Assembly: GCF_024713975.1 (NCBI RefSeq)
Contig: NC_091098.1
Coordinates: 22,327,316-22,391,315, forward strand
Direction of reading: 5' to 3'
Origin: Paralichthys olivaceus
Lineage: Eukaryota; Chordata; Actinopteri; Pleuronectiformes; Paralichthyidae
Length of the DNA stretch: 64,000 nucleotides
Numbering within the stretch: position 1 is the first letter of the stretch; every line of letters begins with the position of its first letter. A model generated the notes under the pieces. That model worked only from the letters and a program-made list of their open reading frames with translations. It was not told the DNA's origin and searched no databases. This document shows positions 24,601-36,723 of the stretch, one piece after another. Made by a program: the position numbers and the translations under genes.

Positions 24601-27288
24601 CTTCTAGACATGTGACTATCTGATTTTCAGATGTAGTTGGTCATCATGAAGTTTTGTTTTATTGATTTAATTTTGTTTGGCTCAATCTCCCCCACATTTT
24701 AAGAACCTTAAGATAAATTTACTAAATAAATCCCTGCTCTGACTCTGTCTAGGGTTTTGGTTGTTGATGTGCTCTTGTCTCCACACAAAGTTACCCTAAG
24801 GTGACAAATGGAAAGTGTTTAGACTTTATCTTATATATGACATCATATCATGTGATTTAATTTCCTTTTTTTTTTGTCACCGTTTCATCGTGGTCTTCCT
24901 CGATCGGTCAAGGAAATAATCAACAAATGAAAATCATCGTCATCCTCATTTGCAGCCCTACTATAATTCTTGTGAGCTGGTCTTGAGACGTGTCTGATGA
25001 GTTTTATATTCTAGGATTTGATGTAACGTTTAAAAGTTAAGCCCCAGCTACACATTCAAATCCAGCTGAGAGGAATTAACGTCAGTTTCACAGCATCATA
25101 GGCAGAAATAAGAACAGTTTTCACATGTTCGGTGTCAAACACTAAGTATATATGGGGGGGGCTCGACAGGAGAACAGGAGACATGTGGATCTGTGACAGA
25201 TGCATTTCAAGAGCCAGTATCATGTCTACTTTTGATAATCCCTGCACTTGTGTTAATGTACAAACACTATCTTTGGATGTGTTAGCATGTTAATCATGAC
25301 GTGTGTGTGATGACTCTTAGGAACAGAAACACAATTTGTGGACTGCTTTGTTCATTTAATTGTTTTGTGTGATTTATTTTCCTTGTGCTTTTAGAACAAT
25401 GATATATTTTTACTCTGATTGTTTTTGAATTTCACAAATTGCTGCAACGTTTAAGTGATATAACACATAATAAATCAATGATAGACAATTCTGCATGTGT
25501 GCCTTATACTTATGACTTATACTACTGCCTTAATGTTAACACTACTAGTTTGATTTAAATATTATTTTAAATGCAGAACTTTACTTATGCTCAACACTTA
25601 AACGTTGGAAATGATCAATATTTGCATGTTCATAGATTTTAGTTTACTTCAATGAGAAACAGAGCATGGATGTGACTTTAAGAACTTGTACCACTTCTTG
25701 ATCGAACATGTGCAAATAAGTTCATTCAAAATCAGTCGACCTACTTCAGTAACCAGAGCTTGATGTTGATTTTTAACATCCCCTCTCACACCTCCGAGCT
25801 TACGTTGGTTGACAATTACCTGGAGAAGTCATCTTATGTTGCTTTGTTTTCAGGAGAGGAAGTAGATGTTAATGAATGCCTTTTGTATAAACACAGATAT
25901 CTCTCAGGGTTTAGTACCTGAAGCAGCATCTCCACGTCGTAGGACGCTGGCAAATGAGTTACACAACTCAGCTCTGGAGACTGTGTGAGTAGAAAGATAC
26001 AGTCACGGGAAAATTACAGCGCATGTTGTGGAACAGTTGCTAATAAAATGTTTGTTAAAAGCAACACAGACAGAGACTGGTGGCAGAGGAGTCAGATGTT
26101 ACATAGATATGCATCATATCTATATTAAGAGCAAACAAACATGTAAAATATCAGATTTGGTTACTGCTGCAGCATTGTGTCATCCTCATAGTGGCATTTA
26201 TTATCTACATTTTCTCTAATGACTGAATTCACACTATATATACCTACAATAATAAGCCTATGTTGTGATTTCTTTAGTGTCCCCTGTTAAAACCCTGCAG
26301 GAAGCTCATATATGGCCATAACCAGTAAAGCTATGCTTCTTCTCTGTAATCATTAAGGGGATTAGGTATTAAATCCTTTCTCTTATTCAAACCACAAGGG
26401 TCAAGTAATGCAGCACATTACTCACCATCATTCATCATAGGAGATGCATTTTTAAATCCATTGAGCAATCATGTGTAAGCCTCCAAACCTTCCGAAGCAA
26501 AGTGACATACACTGCGTCTGCTGCATGGTGCACACAGGGTCCACATACACATATGGTCCATATTGTTAATCTATAAAATTCCGTTTTTATCACATTGACT
26601 TTCAGAAGTACTGTAAAAAATACAGATAGTTTTAAGAAAAAGAAAAAGTCAAAGTATGCTAACTTGATAATGTTAAGCAGGTATCTTTTACAATTTTAGT
26701 TAAGCATGGCACCTAATTAACAATAAACCCACAGTGCTGTATAACTGCGGCTGGTGACTGTGTCCTTAGTTTTTAGGTAGGCCTGTGGAAAATGAAAAAA
26801 TTATTTTTAGGAATCCACTAGGTGTTGAGCCATTTCCCTGAAAGAGTCGACCTAATGAAGAAATATGAATAAATGTTTCACAAAGATCCCAAAATGTGTT
26901 CTGTAGATATGGAGACTGTATATTGTGCATGATGAGTGAGATTTGAACGTGTGATCATGTTATAAGAAATGTCAAGGAGTAAATGAAGTTATTAGGGTTC
27001 ATCCTCTTGGGACCATGGATAAAGGAATGAACTAAAAGGAGCTCTTTCTCTTGTAGCCGGAGCGCTTAGTGCAAAAAGAACTTGTTTGAAATAAAAGAAA
27101 AGATAGTTGGAAATTGTGTTTCTAAAATCGTTTGTTTGGATAAATTTTCTTTTTAGATAATTTAATCTTTTGTTTGAGCCTCTTGATTTTCACTGGTAAT
27201 TGGTCGTCAGGCCCAGTTTTAGTTTTATTTATTTCATTTTATTTGGTACAATCACCTCGTTAACAGGGAAAAGAAGGTGGAAGAAACA

Positions 27289-27795
27289 TCAGGGAGAGCC
27301 ACAGAGGAGGGATCCCTCTCTCCTAATCATACCAGGTTTTCCCCAGAAAGGCGTCCAGTTATCTATGAAGCCCACGTCGTTTGCTGGACACCACCTCGAC
27401 AGCCAGCGGTGAAATGACGACATGTGGCTATACATGTCATCAGTGGTCACATTGGGCAGGGGTCCAGAGAAAACTATGGAGTCCGACATCATTTTTGCAT
27501 ATGCACACACCGATGAAACATTAATTTTAGTGACCTCCGATTGGCGTAACCGGGTGTCATTACCGCCGACGTGAATAACAATCTTACTGTATCTATGTTT
27601 ATCCTTAGCCAGCAGTTTCACATTAGACTCGATGTCGCCCGCTCGAGCCCCCGGGATGCATTTAACTATGGCCCCCGGTGTCGCTAACTTCACGTTTCGT
27701 AAAATGGAGCTGCCTATGACCAGAGTTGGCCTCTCAGCGAGTGTGTCGCTGAGCGGGGAAAATCTGTTACTGTGGCAGTAACACCGATAACCGGA
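27289..27795 (-). mobile_element. LINE ORF1 fragment with SGNH/esterase-like domain
   Basis: The - strand has an open frame reading from about 27.79 kb ([20 protein letters not shown]...) to 27.29 kb. [11 protein letters not shown] fits the nucleophile block of SGNH hydrolases and [11 protein letters not shown] the GxND block. [19 protein letters not shown] is a signature I associate with ORF1 esterase domains of CR1/L2-type fish LINEs. The last block, which should carry the catalytic Asp and His (DGxHP), is absent: the sequence diverges right after RREG. No reverse transcriptase piece lies next to it, so this is an isolated fragment. Confidence 0.7.
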
Positions 27796-28321
27796 AGTGA
27801 CAGAATACGCTTACCGTAAAGCAGCGAGGAGTGAGGAACGTGTTCACGAAAATGAATTTTTCCTTTCTGTGTGAAAACTTAAAAATCAATTGACTTAAAT
27901 CAATATTAATATTTTACTAACTACCATGTCATTTTTTATGTCTGATCTTTGAGACGAAGACAACATGTCCATGACACTGATGTGTCATTGCTTCCTGAAT
28001 GAATGAACACTCATGATTGGAGACACCCTGACACACAAACGCACACTTTCTGACATTTCAACACAACTCTTTTCTTTTTTCACGGGCAATCATTGACACA
28101 ATTCAAATCGGCATATTATTGTTGGAAGATCCTCCACTTTACCCATTAACTCAGGTGGACATCCTCTTCAGGTTAGGCAACGCGAGGAGGTTGGAGCTAA
28201 AAGCTTTAAAAGAGATCGAGAAACTCATTCGACTGCAAGACGCGTCCACAAAACTGACTTTCTGATATTTTCATTAGTCGGTCTGTGTCCCTGAGTTAAT
28301 TCTATCTTTACTGTGGTCAAG

Positions 28322-30951
28322 ATGTTTCTGGACGAACGGATTGTAACGCTGTTTAAAAGGAATGCCCATCACACGCTGACCTACTGGAGCGTTTTCTTCA
28401 GCTTCGGACTCTGCATTGCTTTCCTTGGACCGACCATTTTAGATTTGCAATGTCAGACAAACTCCACGCTAAGTCAGATCACCTGGGTTTTCTTTGCCCA
28501 GCAGTTCTGCCTGTTGATTGGCAGCTCCGTTGGCGGCGTTTTCAAACGGACGTGAGTAAGAGGAGACTCTGTTGCACTGCATGACAATACGCTGACGATG
28601 ATTTTCTTTATTAGTAATTTGTCTCTTTTCTCTCTCAAAGGTTGTTCCGTGCTCTCGCCGCCTTATTCATCTCTGCTCTCGTCATCTCTGTGATATTCGC
28701 CATCATCCCTCTGTGCAATAATGTCCTCCTGCTGGCCATCGCCATGGCTGTGTCCGGTTTGGCGATGGGTGTTATTGACACCATTGCGAACATCCAGCTG
28801 GTGACCATCTATCAGAAGGACTCTGCTGTTTTTTTACAGGTGAAAAATCCTGCACCACCAACACCACATATGTAGAAATAGACACAGCAGCAATCACCTC
28901 CAATGAATAATTAACAGCCCGCGAAAATCAAAGGTTTTGGTTTCCCGTAAATATGGAAAGAGAATTAAAAGACGATTTTGTGGATATGCTCTGTGTGAGT
29001 TAAGATCTACTTATATGCTGTAGTTTACTTTTTTTTTTTTTGAAAAGCTAAATGTCTCGTTTTCGTCTGTGCCCACAATTTGCAGGCTCTTCACTTTTTC
29101 ATTGGGTTCGGAGCCCTGGTGAGCCCCCTGATCGCGGATCCTTTCCTCTCAGAGACGGGCTGCGGGAATCACACGGCGAACGAGACCGAGATGATTCATC
29201 ATTTCAGGAACATGCTGAGGAACAGTCCCACTGCAGAGCACAACATAACTCAACTCCCGCTGCCTCATGAGGGAGGGAGTGAGGAATCCATTGTGCACTA
29301 TGCTTTCTGGATCATGGCACTTATTAATGTATGACGCTGAACCAACACAGATTTAAAAGTTATTGTCCCAGATGCAATGGATGAAGTAAAAGCTGAATAT
29401 GATTTGTGTTTCATTAGCTTCCTGTGCCGATGGCAGTGTTGTTCCTGATGTATCGGGAGCAGCTCATCCCGTGTTGTCCCAACAGCAATCCTCGCCTCCT
29501 GGATAAAGATGAACTGGCGATGGAGAACCAGCAGGAGGCTGAGGGCCCGGGCGTGGAACAGAGCGAACATGAAGCAGGAGGTAGAGAAGTGATTTTATAC
29601 TCTACATTCAAAATGTATGTGAATTGCAGTAAGTTTAAATGTCCTGTCATACATGTGCTGTATCTGTTGAAAGTGAGTCTTGGTTCTGATGCAGGTCATG
29701 GGGATATCTTCAGCTGCTGTCGGAATGATAACCTGCGCGGTCTGCCAGTGTCCTTCTTCATGATTCATATCCTCGGTGGGCTGGTGCTCTTCATGACCGA
29801 CGGTATTGTGGTGAGTGAGGGGTGCAGATGAATAATGTGACCTGCACGTCGCAAATTATGTCCCAGAATGCGCTTTACGCAATAAAACCCAGACTGCAGA
29901 ACACGTGAATAAATCTTTTTCTTGTCAGGGTACATATGCCGGCTTTGTGTACACGTACGCTGTGACACCACCGATGTCACTGCCTCATAAGACGGCAGGT
30001 TACCTGGCCAGTATCTTTTGGGCAGCCATCACCGCTGGACGCCTGTTGTCCATACCTCTGTCGTATCGTTTCCAGCCTGTGAAGCTGCTTATATTCAATC
30101 TGGTAAAGCAAGTGAAATACAGATTCACATTATAGATGAGACACTCAGTGATATCAGTGAATTTGATCACACTCTCTTCTCTTTCTCTTCCTCTTCACAG
30201 GCAGGGGCCATTGTTACTGTGCTGATGCTGCTCATTTTCTACAAAAGCAGCACCTTCTTGTTTGTTGGTACCTGTTTATGTGGGCTGTTCCTCAGCAGCA
30301 TATTCCCCTGTATGCTCGCCTACACTGAGGACATCCTCGATTATCAGGGTATAATTCAGTGTTGACAGCACAATGATAACGACACAGTAATGGCACCGAA
30401 GCAAAGAGAGGAAATAAACCATCCATTTCTTTTTTTACAGGATGTGCAACCTCAGTCCTGGTGACAAGTGCAGGGATGGGAGAGATGGTGATGCAGGTTC
30501 TGGTTGGCTCAGTGAGTCCGATGAGTAACTTTATTATTATATAGAGAGAAGAAAGAGATGAAATTGGCTTTTTTTTGCAGAATCAAGCCCAGTGGAGATT
30601 CAGAATCATGTCCAGTAGTTAACATCACCATCTCATCCCTAGATCATCCAGACTGAAGGCAGCTACAGCTTCCTGTTGTGTGGTGTGATAACCGCCTGCA
30701 TGGGATTTATCCTCTTTATTGGGCTCTTGCTGTTCCATCGAATGCATAGAAATTACCTGACAGGTGCAGTATCAACCCATACTTTCAAAACGTCCTCATA
30801 CTCTGCTGCTGAGCGTCCTATTTCATCCATTTCCATCCCCTGTGACCCAACAGGAACATCGAAAAAGTCCGCAATTGTGGAAGAACCAACGGCAATAGAG
30901 CAGAACGGATCCGCCAAAACAGAACCGACAGAGGAGAAAGAGAGCAGCTGA
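28322..30951 (+). CDS. mfsd4a: MFSD4A, major facilitator superfamily transporter
   Basis: Nine exons join in phase: 28322-28551, 28641-28839, 29086-29328, 29418-29580, 29695-29810, 29929-30102, 30201-30348, 30441-30511 and 30643-30951. They give 550 residues (human 514) starting MFLDERIVTLFKRNAHHTLT. Hydrophobic segments characteristic of a 12-helix MFS protein are spread over all exons, for example WVFFAQQFCLLIGSSVGGVF, LLLAIAMAVSGLAMGVIDT and GLFLSSIFPCMLAYTEDI. An extracellular loop in exon 3 has N-x-T sites (GNHTANET, AEHNIT). Within the last exon a 90-base segment (30764-30853) starts with GT, ends with AG, is a multiple of three and has no stop; its removal gives a 520-residue form. Members of this family are membrane transporters of the plasma membrane or endomembranes, and the substrate is not settled. 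The gene faces the chitinase gene tail-to-tail. An upstream GTG in frame was ignored in favour of the ATG at 28322. Confidence 0.95.
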
Positions 30952-31580
30952 GAGACGCCAGTGTTTTCACCCAAGCTGGCTACTGTTGGGGATTTGGCAT
31001 CAAATACTTCATATGATTTACCTGAACCTACAAAATGTGCTGATATAGTTTTATAGAGGTGGGAATAACATGGTAGATAATGTGCTACTGTCAGAGGTTA
31101 TATTTCAAATTCAATTACTGTGTGTTTGTTTTATTTGACATTATGATACAAGGTTAATGATTCTGTCAGCAGTTTGCCATGGAAAATATTCCTTTGTAGA
31201 CTTAACACCTTTTTCTGTATTTGCATTTTAATCTTTTGTTTCCATTAAGTTGTATTTGTTTTGCATATCTTTTGTCATACGTAAAAGGAAATACACACAC
31301 TGTGTAATATGTCTATTAAAACTGTTACACTGAGATGGGGAACATATGTGTGTAGTTCATTGATCCACAGATTGTACAGAAAACGATTTGGACGCATACA
31401 ACACAGATATGTTTATTTGTCTTTGACTATTCAGCTTTGGGTTTTTACATTGTTTAATATCCAGTGTGTGAAGGGATGGACTTTGCACTCAGAGAAATGA
31501 CCCTCTCAGAACTAAGAACAAATGTAAAACAGACTCCAGCAGCCTTTGAACAGTCAACCAGTCAATCTATAACTTTAGCT
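30952..31580. other. Convergent 3' UTR space between mfsd4a and the chitinase
   Basis: About 630 bases between two stop codons facing each other. AT-rich and without a further gene; it must contain both polyadenylation regions. Confidence 0.7.
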
Positions 31581-34482
31581 TTAGGACCAGTTGCAACAAG
31601 AGCAGGCGCTGTTGAAGACCAGGCCTGGAGCACAGTTCTGGAAGTAGGTTTTCCCACCGCTGCAGTTGTAGAACTGGTTCTTGTTGGTTGGGTTAGGGTA
31701 CATGCCGTTGGCTTTTCCGGCACAGAACCCGTTGTTCATGCCGCTGGTGCCTGAGTCCCGACCAGAAGAGCCACTGGAGCCACCGCTGGAGCCACCGCTG
31801 GAGCCTTCTCCAGAGGTTGTGCTCACTCCGGCAATCGGAGGAAGACGAGTGGCAGGAGGGGCACAGGCTGAAACCACAAATGAATTATTTAGTAGAAGTA
31901 TTTTTATCAGAACATTCCTTGAAGTCCACATAGATCATCAATAATAAGTGTATTTTGAGTCTTACATGCTTGTTCCAGATTCAGACCCTTTTTGAGAACA
32001 TTAATCAATGGGTATTTTCCCTGGTTGCAGAAGGTGCCCATGTAGTCGTCCATATCAAGGGTCCACACCATGGCACCACCAAAGTTACTCTTCTTCAACC
32101 AGTCAACCTACCCAAAGCCAGAGTAAAAAAAACAATCCTAGCAACGTACATGAAATATATGTTCTGATTACAGAGATTCAACTCAGCATATGTCTGGTAC
32201 CTTGATCTGGAAGCTCTTCATGTTGTCATAGCCCACCCACTGGTTTCCCTTGTAGGCATATGGCACATCCTGGGCCTGGTTCCAGACCTCAGTCGCTCCA
32301 CCTTTCAAGAATCCGCAGATCTGTAATGTCCCAAAGCAGTGTGTGTATGTGTGTTAATGATAGCCTTAGAGATCATTCAATTTAAACTGTAATCTGCTCT
32401 GTTACTAAGCATAAATATTGGGTCATGATGATCATAAGGTCTTAAGAAAGAATACCTCAAAGTATGCAAGTTCTCCAGCCTCCTGTGTGTACTTTCCTGG
32501 AGTTCCAGCACCGGCAATAGGTGCTCCAACACCGTGGTCAGCAGGGTTCCTGAGAGTGAATGTGTTGCCATACGTGGGGAAACCGACAATCAGCTTCTCA
32601 GCAGGGGCTCCCTGACTCTTCCAGTAGTTCATGGCATAATCCTGGAATGAAGGAATCGGAAATATACATGGATCTGGATCTAGATAGATTGCACAATAAA
32701 TAGCTTTTTTCAGTAAATCAATTCATTCTCCAGTGGAACGTTTAAGCACTCACCACGTTGAAATAGATGAAGCCACCCTGGTCCTCAGGGCCTTTGAACA
32801 AGGGGCTGCAATCACCAGTCATGGGGTCCCAAGAGCCATGGAAATCATAGGTCATAACATTGATCATATCCAGGGCCCTGTGAGTGGAAAACAAGGAGTG
32901 AAGGTTACAACGACTGACTTAAACGAGCTTTCGTTCATGTCACAAAAGTTACTTGGAATACTTACTGGCCAAGTTTGGGAATCTGATATGCAGAATCGAT
33001 GGTGTCCTTTCCGGCCGATACGGCAGCGGACATCAGGAGACGAGCCCTGTTGCTCTGCTTGGCCTCAGTCTCAAAGGCGGCTCTCATCTCCTGATGAACA
33101 CAAGCATGAGAAATATTTAGAGTTAACTCCAGGATTCATAATCCACAAGTCGTAGCATGGTCAGGTTGTGAATTGGGTCTAATTGGGTCAGGGAAGAACC
33201 CATTCTATTTTAGTGCAGATTTGGATCAGGCGGTGGATCTAGGAAATTTGTTTTCACTTTTTTAAAAAATTTTAATTTTCACCAATACAAGAAATAATTT
33301 GTGGATGTTGATAAAAAGAAAATTCTGACATATTTTGCAGACTAATATCCGTAAGTATGAGTAGTTTGGTGCAGCTTGCCTGGATTTAAAGGGATTATTG
33401 GGCCTTGGCTGCAGTATGCGCTCTACTGAGAGCCATTCTAGTTGTTGTATATTCAGTAAGAAATTATTTAGAACTTATTGAGAAGTAGTGGATGTTGAAT
33501 CTAAAGAGAAAATCTGAAGTGACAAACGAACCTCCAGGAAAACTGAGTAGTTCTCTTTATCATCATAGGAGCCGCCTCTGTTGGCAGGATACTCCCAGTC
33601 GATGTCGAGCCCATCAAACTCATACTGCCTCAGGAATGAAATGACGGAGCTGATGAAGGTCTGACGAGTGGCAGGGCTTGACACCATTTGGGAGAATCTA
33701 ATTCAGGAGGAGAGATGCATTAAAGCAGATGATCCTCGTTGTTTGCAGAGTCAGAGTCTGTAGATTTCTGCAAATGATCTCACCCTGTGGAGCCATAGTT
33801 CCAGCCTCCGACTGACAGAAGAGTCTTCAGGTTTCCGTTCCTGCAAAAAAAAAAATATTTCACTTCTGCAGCGGCAACTAAAACATTCCCCACACACTAT
33901 CTGTGCTTTATTATTATTATTTCTATTCTTCAACTGGATAATTTCCTTTTGTCCAAGAGAAATTAGAGATTTTTATTGACTCACTGGTTCTTCAGGCCAT
34001 TGAACTGACTGTAAAGCTCCACATCATTCCACTCATACGTGGCCAGTTTGTTGTTCTTAATGGTGGCGAAGGCGTAGAGCAGATGGGTACACAGGCATGG
34101 GTCGATGTCATTGGGCATATAAATGGTTGGAGGTGGTCGGTACTGTGCCCAGTTCGTGAAGTAGCATGACAGTATGTAGGATGAACCTTCGACACATTAG
34201 AAATCCATCATTTATAGAACAGTTTCATGCTATTTCTGACCATTAGAATAGAAATAATCAAGTAGAATGTATACCGTTATTATAAATATCTTACCGAGCT
34301 GCGCGTGAAGTAGCAGGGCCAGAGCTGTAAATGTTAAAAAACATGTGTAGGAATCAAATTTTAGTGGGCAAAAGATAAATGTAATAGAAATAGAAATAAT
34401 TAATTCTCAGGAGGACATCTACTAAATATTAAAGACAACACAGCAGCGTAGACTTACCCGTCACAAACAGTACTTTGCCCAT
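31581..34482 (-). CDS. chia: Acidic mammalian chitinase-type enzyme (GH18 with C-terminal CBM14)
   Basis: Eleven exons join in phase: 34458-34482, 34295-34324, 33985-34186, 33784-33840, 33532-33697, 32966-33090, 32754-32877, 32456-32641, 32201-32320, 31966-32107 and 31581-31867. They give 487 residues (human CHIA 476). Residues 1-19 ([19 protein letters not shown]) are a signal peptide, split over two tiny exons as usual for this family. The GH18 barrel is complete: [23 protein letters not shown], and the catalytic [10 protein letters not shown] with D136, D138 and E140 at the same numbers as in the human enzyme; further on MTYDFHGSW and [18 protein letters not shown] Gly/Ser linker leads to a six-cysteine chitin-binding domain ending ACSCCNWS. 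It should be a secreted, active endochitinase, in fish typically of the stomach. The start is fixed by the signal peptide and a TATA box 42 bases upstream. It is an opposite-strand paralogue of the gene ending at 371. Confidence 0.96.
33150..33460. repeat. Dispersed fish repeat in the chitinase intron
   Basis: Lies in the intron between chitinase exons 5 and 6. Includes ttagtgcagatttggatcag, then tttaaagggattattgggcc and tatgcgctctactgagagcc. A shorter relative is at 18.56-18.69 kb. Element class not determined. Confidence 0.55.
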
Positions 34483-36723
34483 GATTACCTTGTACAAGGA
34501 GGTTGACCAACCCCTGCACTCAAATTTATACACGTCCAGTTTGTCCCCCCGCCAGGTGTTTATTTACAAATGATTGTTACAGACGAGATTATCCATAGTG
34601 CTCACTTAAGAAGTCGTATGTGATTACTTATCGTGCATTCAGACATTTTGTCCACGCACACTTTCTCCTTGTGTGAAGGTCTCATTCATGCAGAGCAAAT
34701 ACATTTACAAGGTCTGCAGCACACAGGCGTGATACATGTTTAAAACAATCACCACAAAACCCTGAAAAAAATGAATTTGTCATAAATGTTAAATGGGATG
34801 CACAGACAGTGTTTTCTCAAGGTTTTTCCTTACTTGACCATTTTGTAATAAAAATTCATAAATGGCAGCTCATATATAAAAGCTAACCAACTTTCAAATG
34901 TTAAAATCCAGAAAATAAAGCAATATGTCTTTTCAGCAAAACAAAAGGAAAGACAGATTTTCTGTGGGTTAATAAAAGAGATCATTTCAAATATGTTCTC
35001 TTTAATTCATGTAGTAAACGTATTGCTTCTACTGAGTAATCAAGATATTGCATTACATATTATGATGTGATTCACATAAACAAATGGGCCAAATTGCTTT
35101 TGGAAAACATGAGTGAGGATAATCAAACTGCAAAGAGGACTGTGATATGTCATGTGGAGGGATTTACATAAAGACCTAAGCATTCCCCATGCAACGGGAG
35201 AACTTATCTAATCATTTAGCCTCAAGTATAATGCCACCTTGTTTATCATGAACAGTTTATGTAATATTTAAAGGGAGATATGCTTGTGTTGGCAAAGAAA
35301 ATTCCCCGGCCAAGCCAGAGCCCAGAAGCAGAAGTTAATATCAGTAGCGTTTTCAAAACAGCTCTGTCAGCTTTTCAGGTTGTGTCTCGACAATTACAAA
35401 AAATGTTTGGGTAAATGTCAAGCTTAAGGTGAGCGGGATGTTTCATTCTCCCTCTGACTTTCTGAGGTATATGTGAAAAACAATGCAAAGTGAGTTCTTA
35501 CCAAGGTCATTTCACTATCATTCAGTCAATCAATTAGATTTTATTTGTATAGCCCATATTCACTAATCACAATTTAACTAGTCTTAATCTTTATCATCTC
35601 AGGACAGTTTACTTAGAGAATTTCTCCTCTGAGGAGCAAATCAAATCTCTCAAATATTACATGTACGTTCATTTTATAACTGCTGACTTTAAAACAGTGA
35701 AGAAACACGGTCACCTCATTCAAATGGACCTTAATGAATTCCATATCAACTGGTGGAGGCGATTCTGCCCTTTTTCCAGAGACAGACATGAAATGTCACA
35801 GCTTTTAAATAAGCCATGGGAATGAAGCAGTTTAAAAAAAATAAAGACTTGTGCTTCTGGGTGTTGCAACTTGTTGGCAGAGTACATTTAACCACAGTAT
35901 GCATCACCACTAGTTTCATTTTTAAGTCTGTGGATTGACCTTATCTCTCTCAGAGTCGCATTCATGTCATTCATAGTTAACTCTAATAATACACATCTGT
36001 TGCTATAAGCTACTAAAAGTGGATAATTATCCTGTAAAGTTCATTGTCATCCTGCATGTCAGTCAAATCTCACACTGCGGCTCAACTGACATACATACAT
36101 ACATTATGCACATAACATAAGATATTTGCTAGGCTTACAAACAGTATATGGCGATAGGCAATGGTTATTTAGTCATATTACATATATACTGTATATATAG
36201 TCATATATTTATGAAAATGTTGGGGGAAAAAAGTCAAATTTAAATCCTCCTCTGATAAGTACTGTAATAAATAAAGTTGTCGATGGGTAATAATGATTAA
36301 TAACAATAAAGATTGATATTGACATGAATTGTGAAATCCGTGAGGATATATCTAAAAGCTTAATCCTTTATAACAACACTGGCATCAGTTGCATCTGTAT
36401 TAAGCCACTAATGCTGCAGGGATGAAACCCTGAGGAAATATTCAGAAGGATATGATGAAGCAATGCAAACTGCAACTGCAAACTAGATTTTAAAGTATTT
36501 TTCAAAGTCTGTGAAAGAAAAAAATGTTTTAGAAGTTTATCAAACAGATTATGTTTTCTGATCATTTGGTCTTTAGTGCCACCTGCTGCCAAAGTAAATA
36601 AACTGTAACATTTCTTTCCTATTCATTGCTTAATTGCAAAACTGTATCACATGGGAAATAAGAGGAAGTGTCCAAATGCTGCATTTTTCTTCTACTTCAC
36701 ATTGTTTGCTTTCATTTCCCATC
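34483..36723. other. Intergenic: chitinase promoter, then AT-rich DNA
   Basis: Next to the chitinase start lies its TATA box. At 35515-35610 there is a fish repeat of the attagattttatttgtatag type with cccatattcactaatcacaa. The rest is AT-rich with no exon that I can support. The right end may hold regulatory DNA of the CD300-like gene. Confidence 0.6.
34524..34530 (-). promoter_or_regulatory. TATA box of the chitinase gene
   Basis: TATAAAT on the - strand (gtgtataaatttgag), 42 bases upstream of the ATG. With the usual spacing, transcription would start near 34495-34500, giving a very short 5' UTR. That fits a strongly tissue-specific secreted enzyme. Confidence 0.75.

Larger units (their letters stand above)
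14224..28321. other. 14-kb gene-poor interval between lemd1 and mfsd4a
   Basis: No gene can be supported across this stretch. It is AT-rich with simple repeats (GATA/GAAA, GGTT, T22, a long CT tract), fish dispersed repeats (for example agcacttttccaaacaaggt near 14.66 kb and caattcaattttattttata near 14.74 kb), a 5'-truncated LINE at 23.4-24.6 kb, a LINE ORF1 piece at 27.3-27.8 kb and a single exon-like segment at 15.8-15.9 kb. Segments 16.0-18.4, 24.6-27.2 and 27.8-28.3 kb show nothing recognisable to me. In human, CDK18 lies between LEMD1 and MFSD4A; no kinase exon was seen here. Confidence 0.6.
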
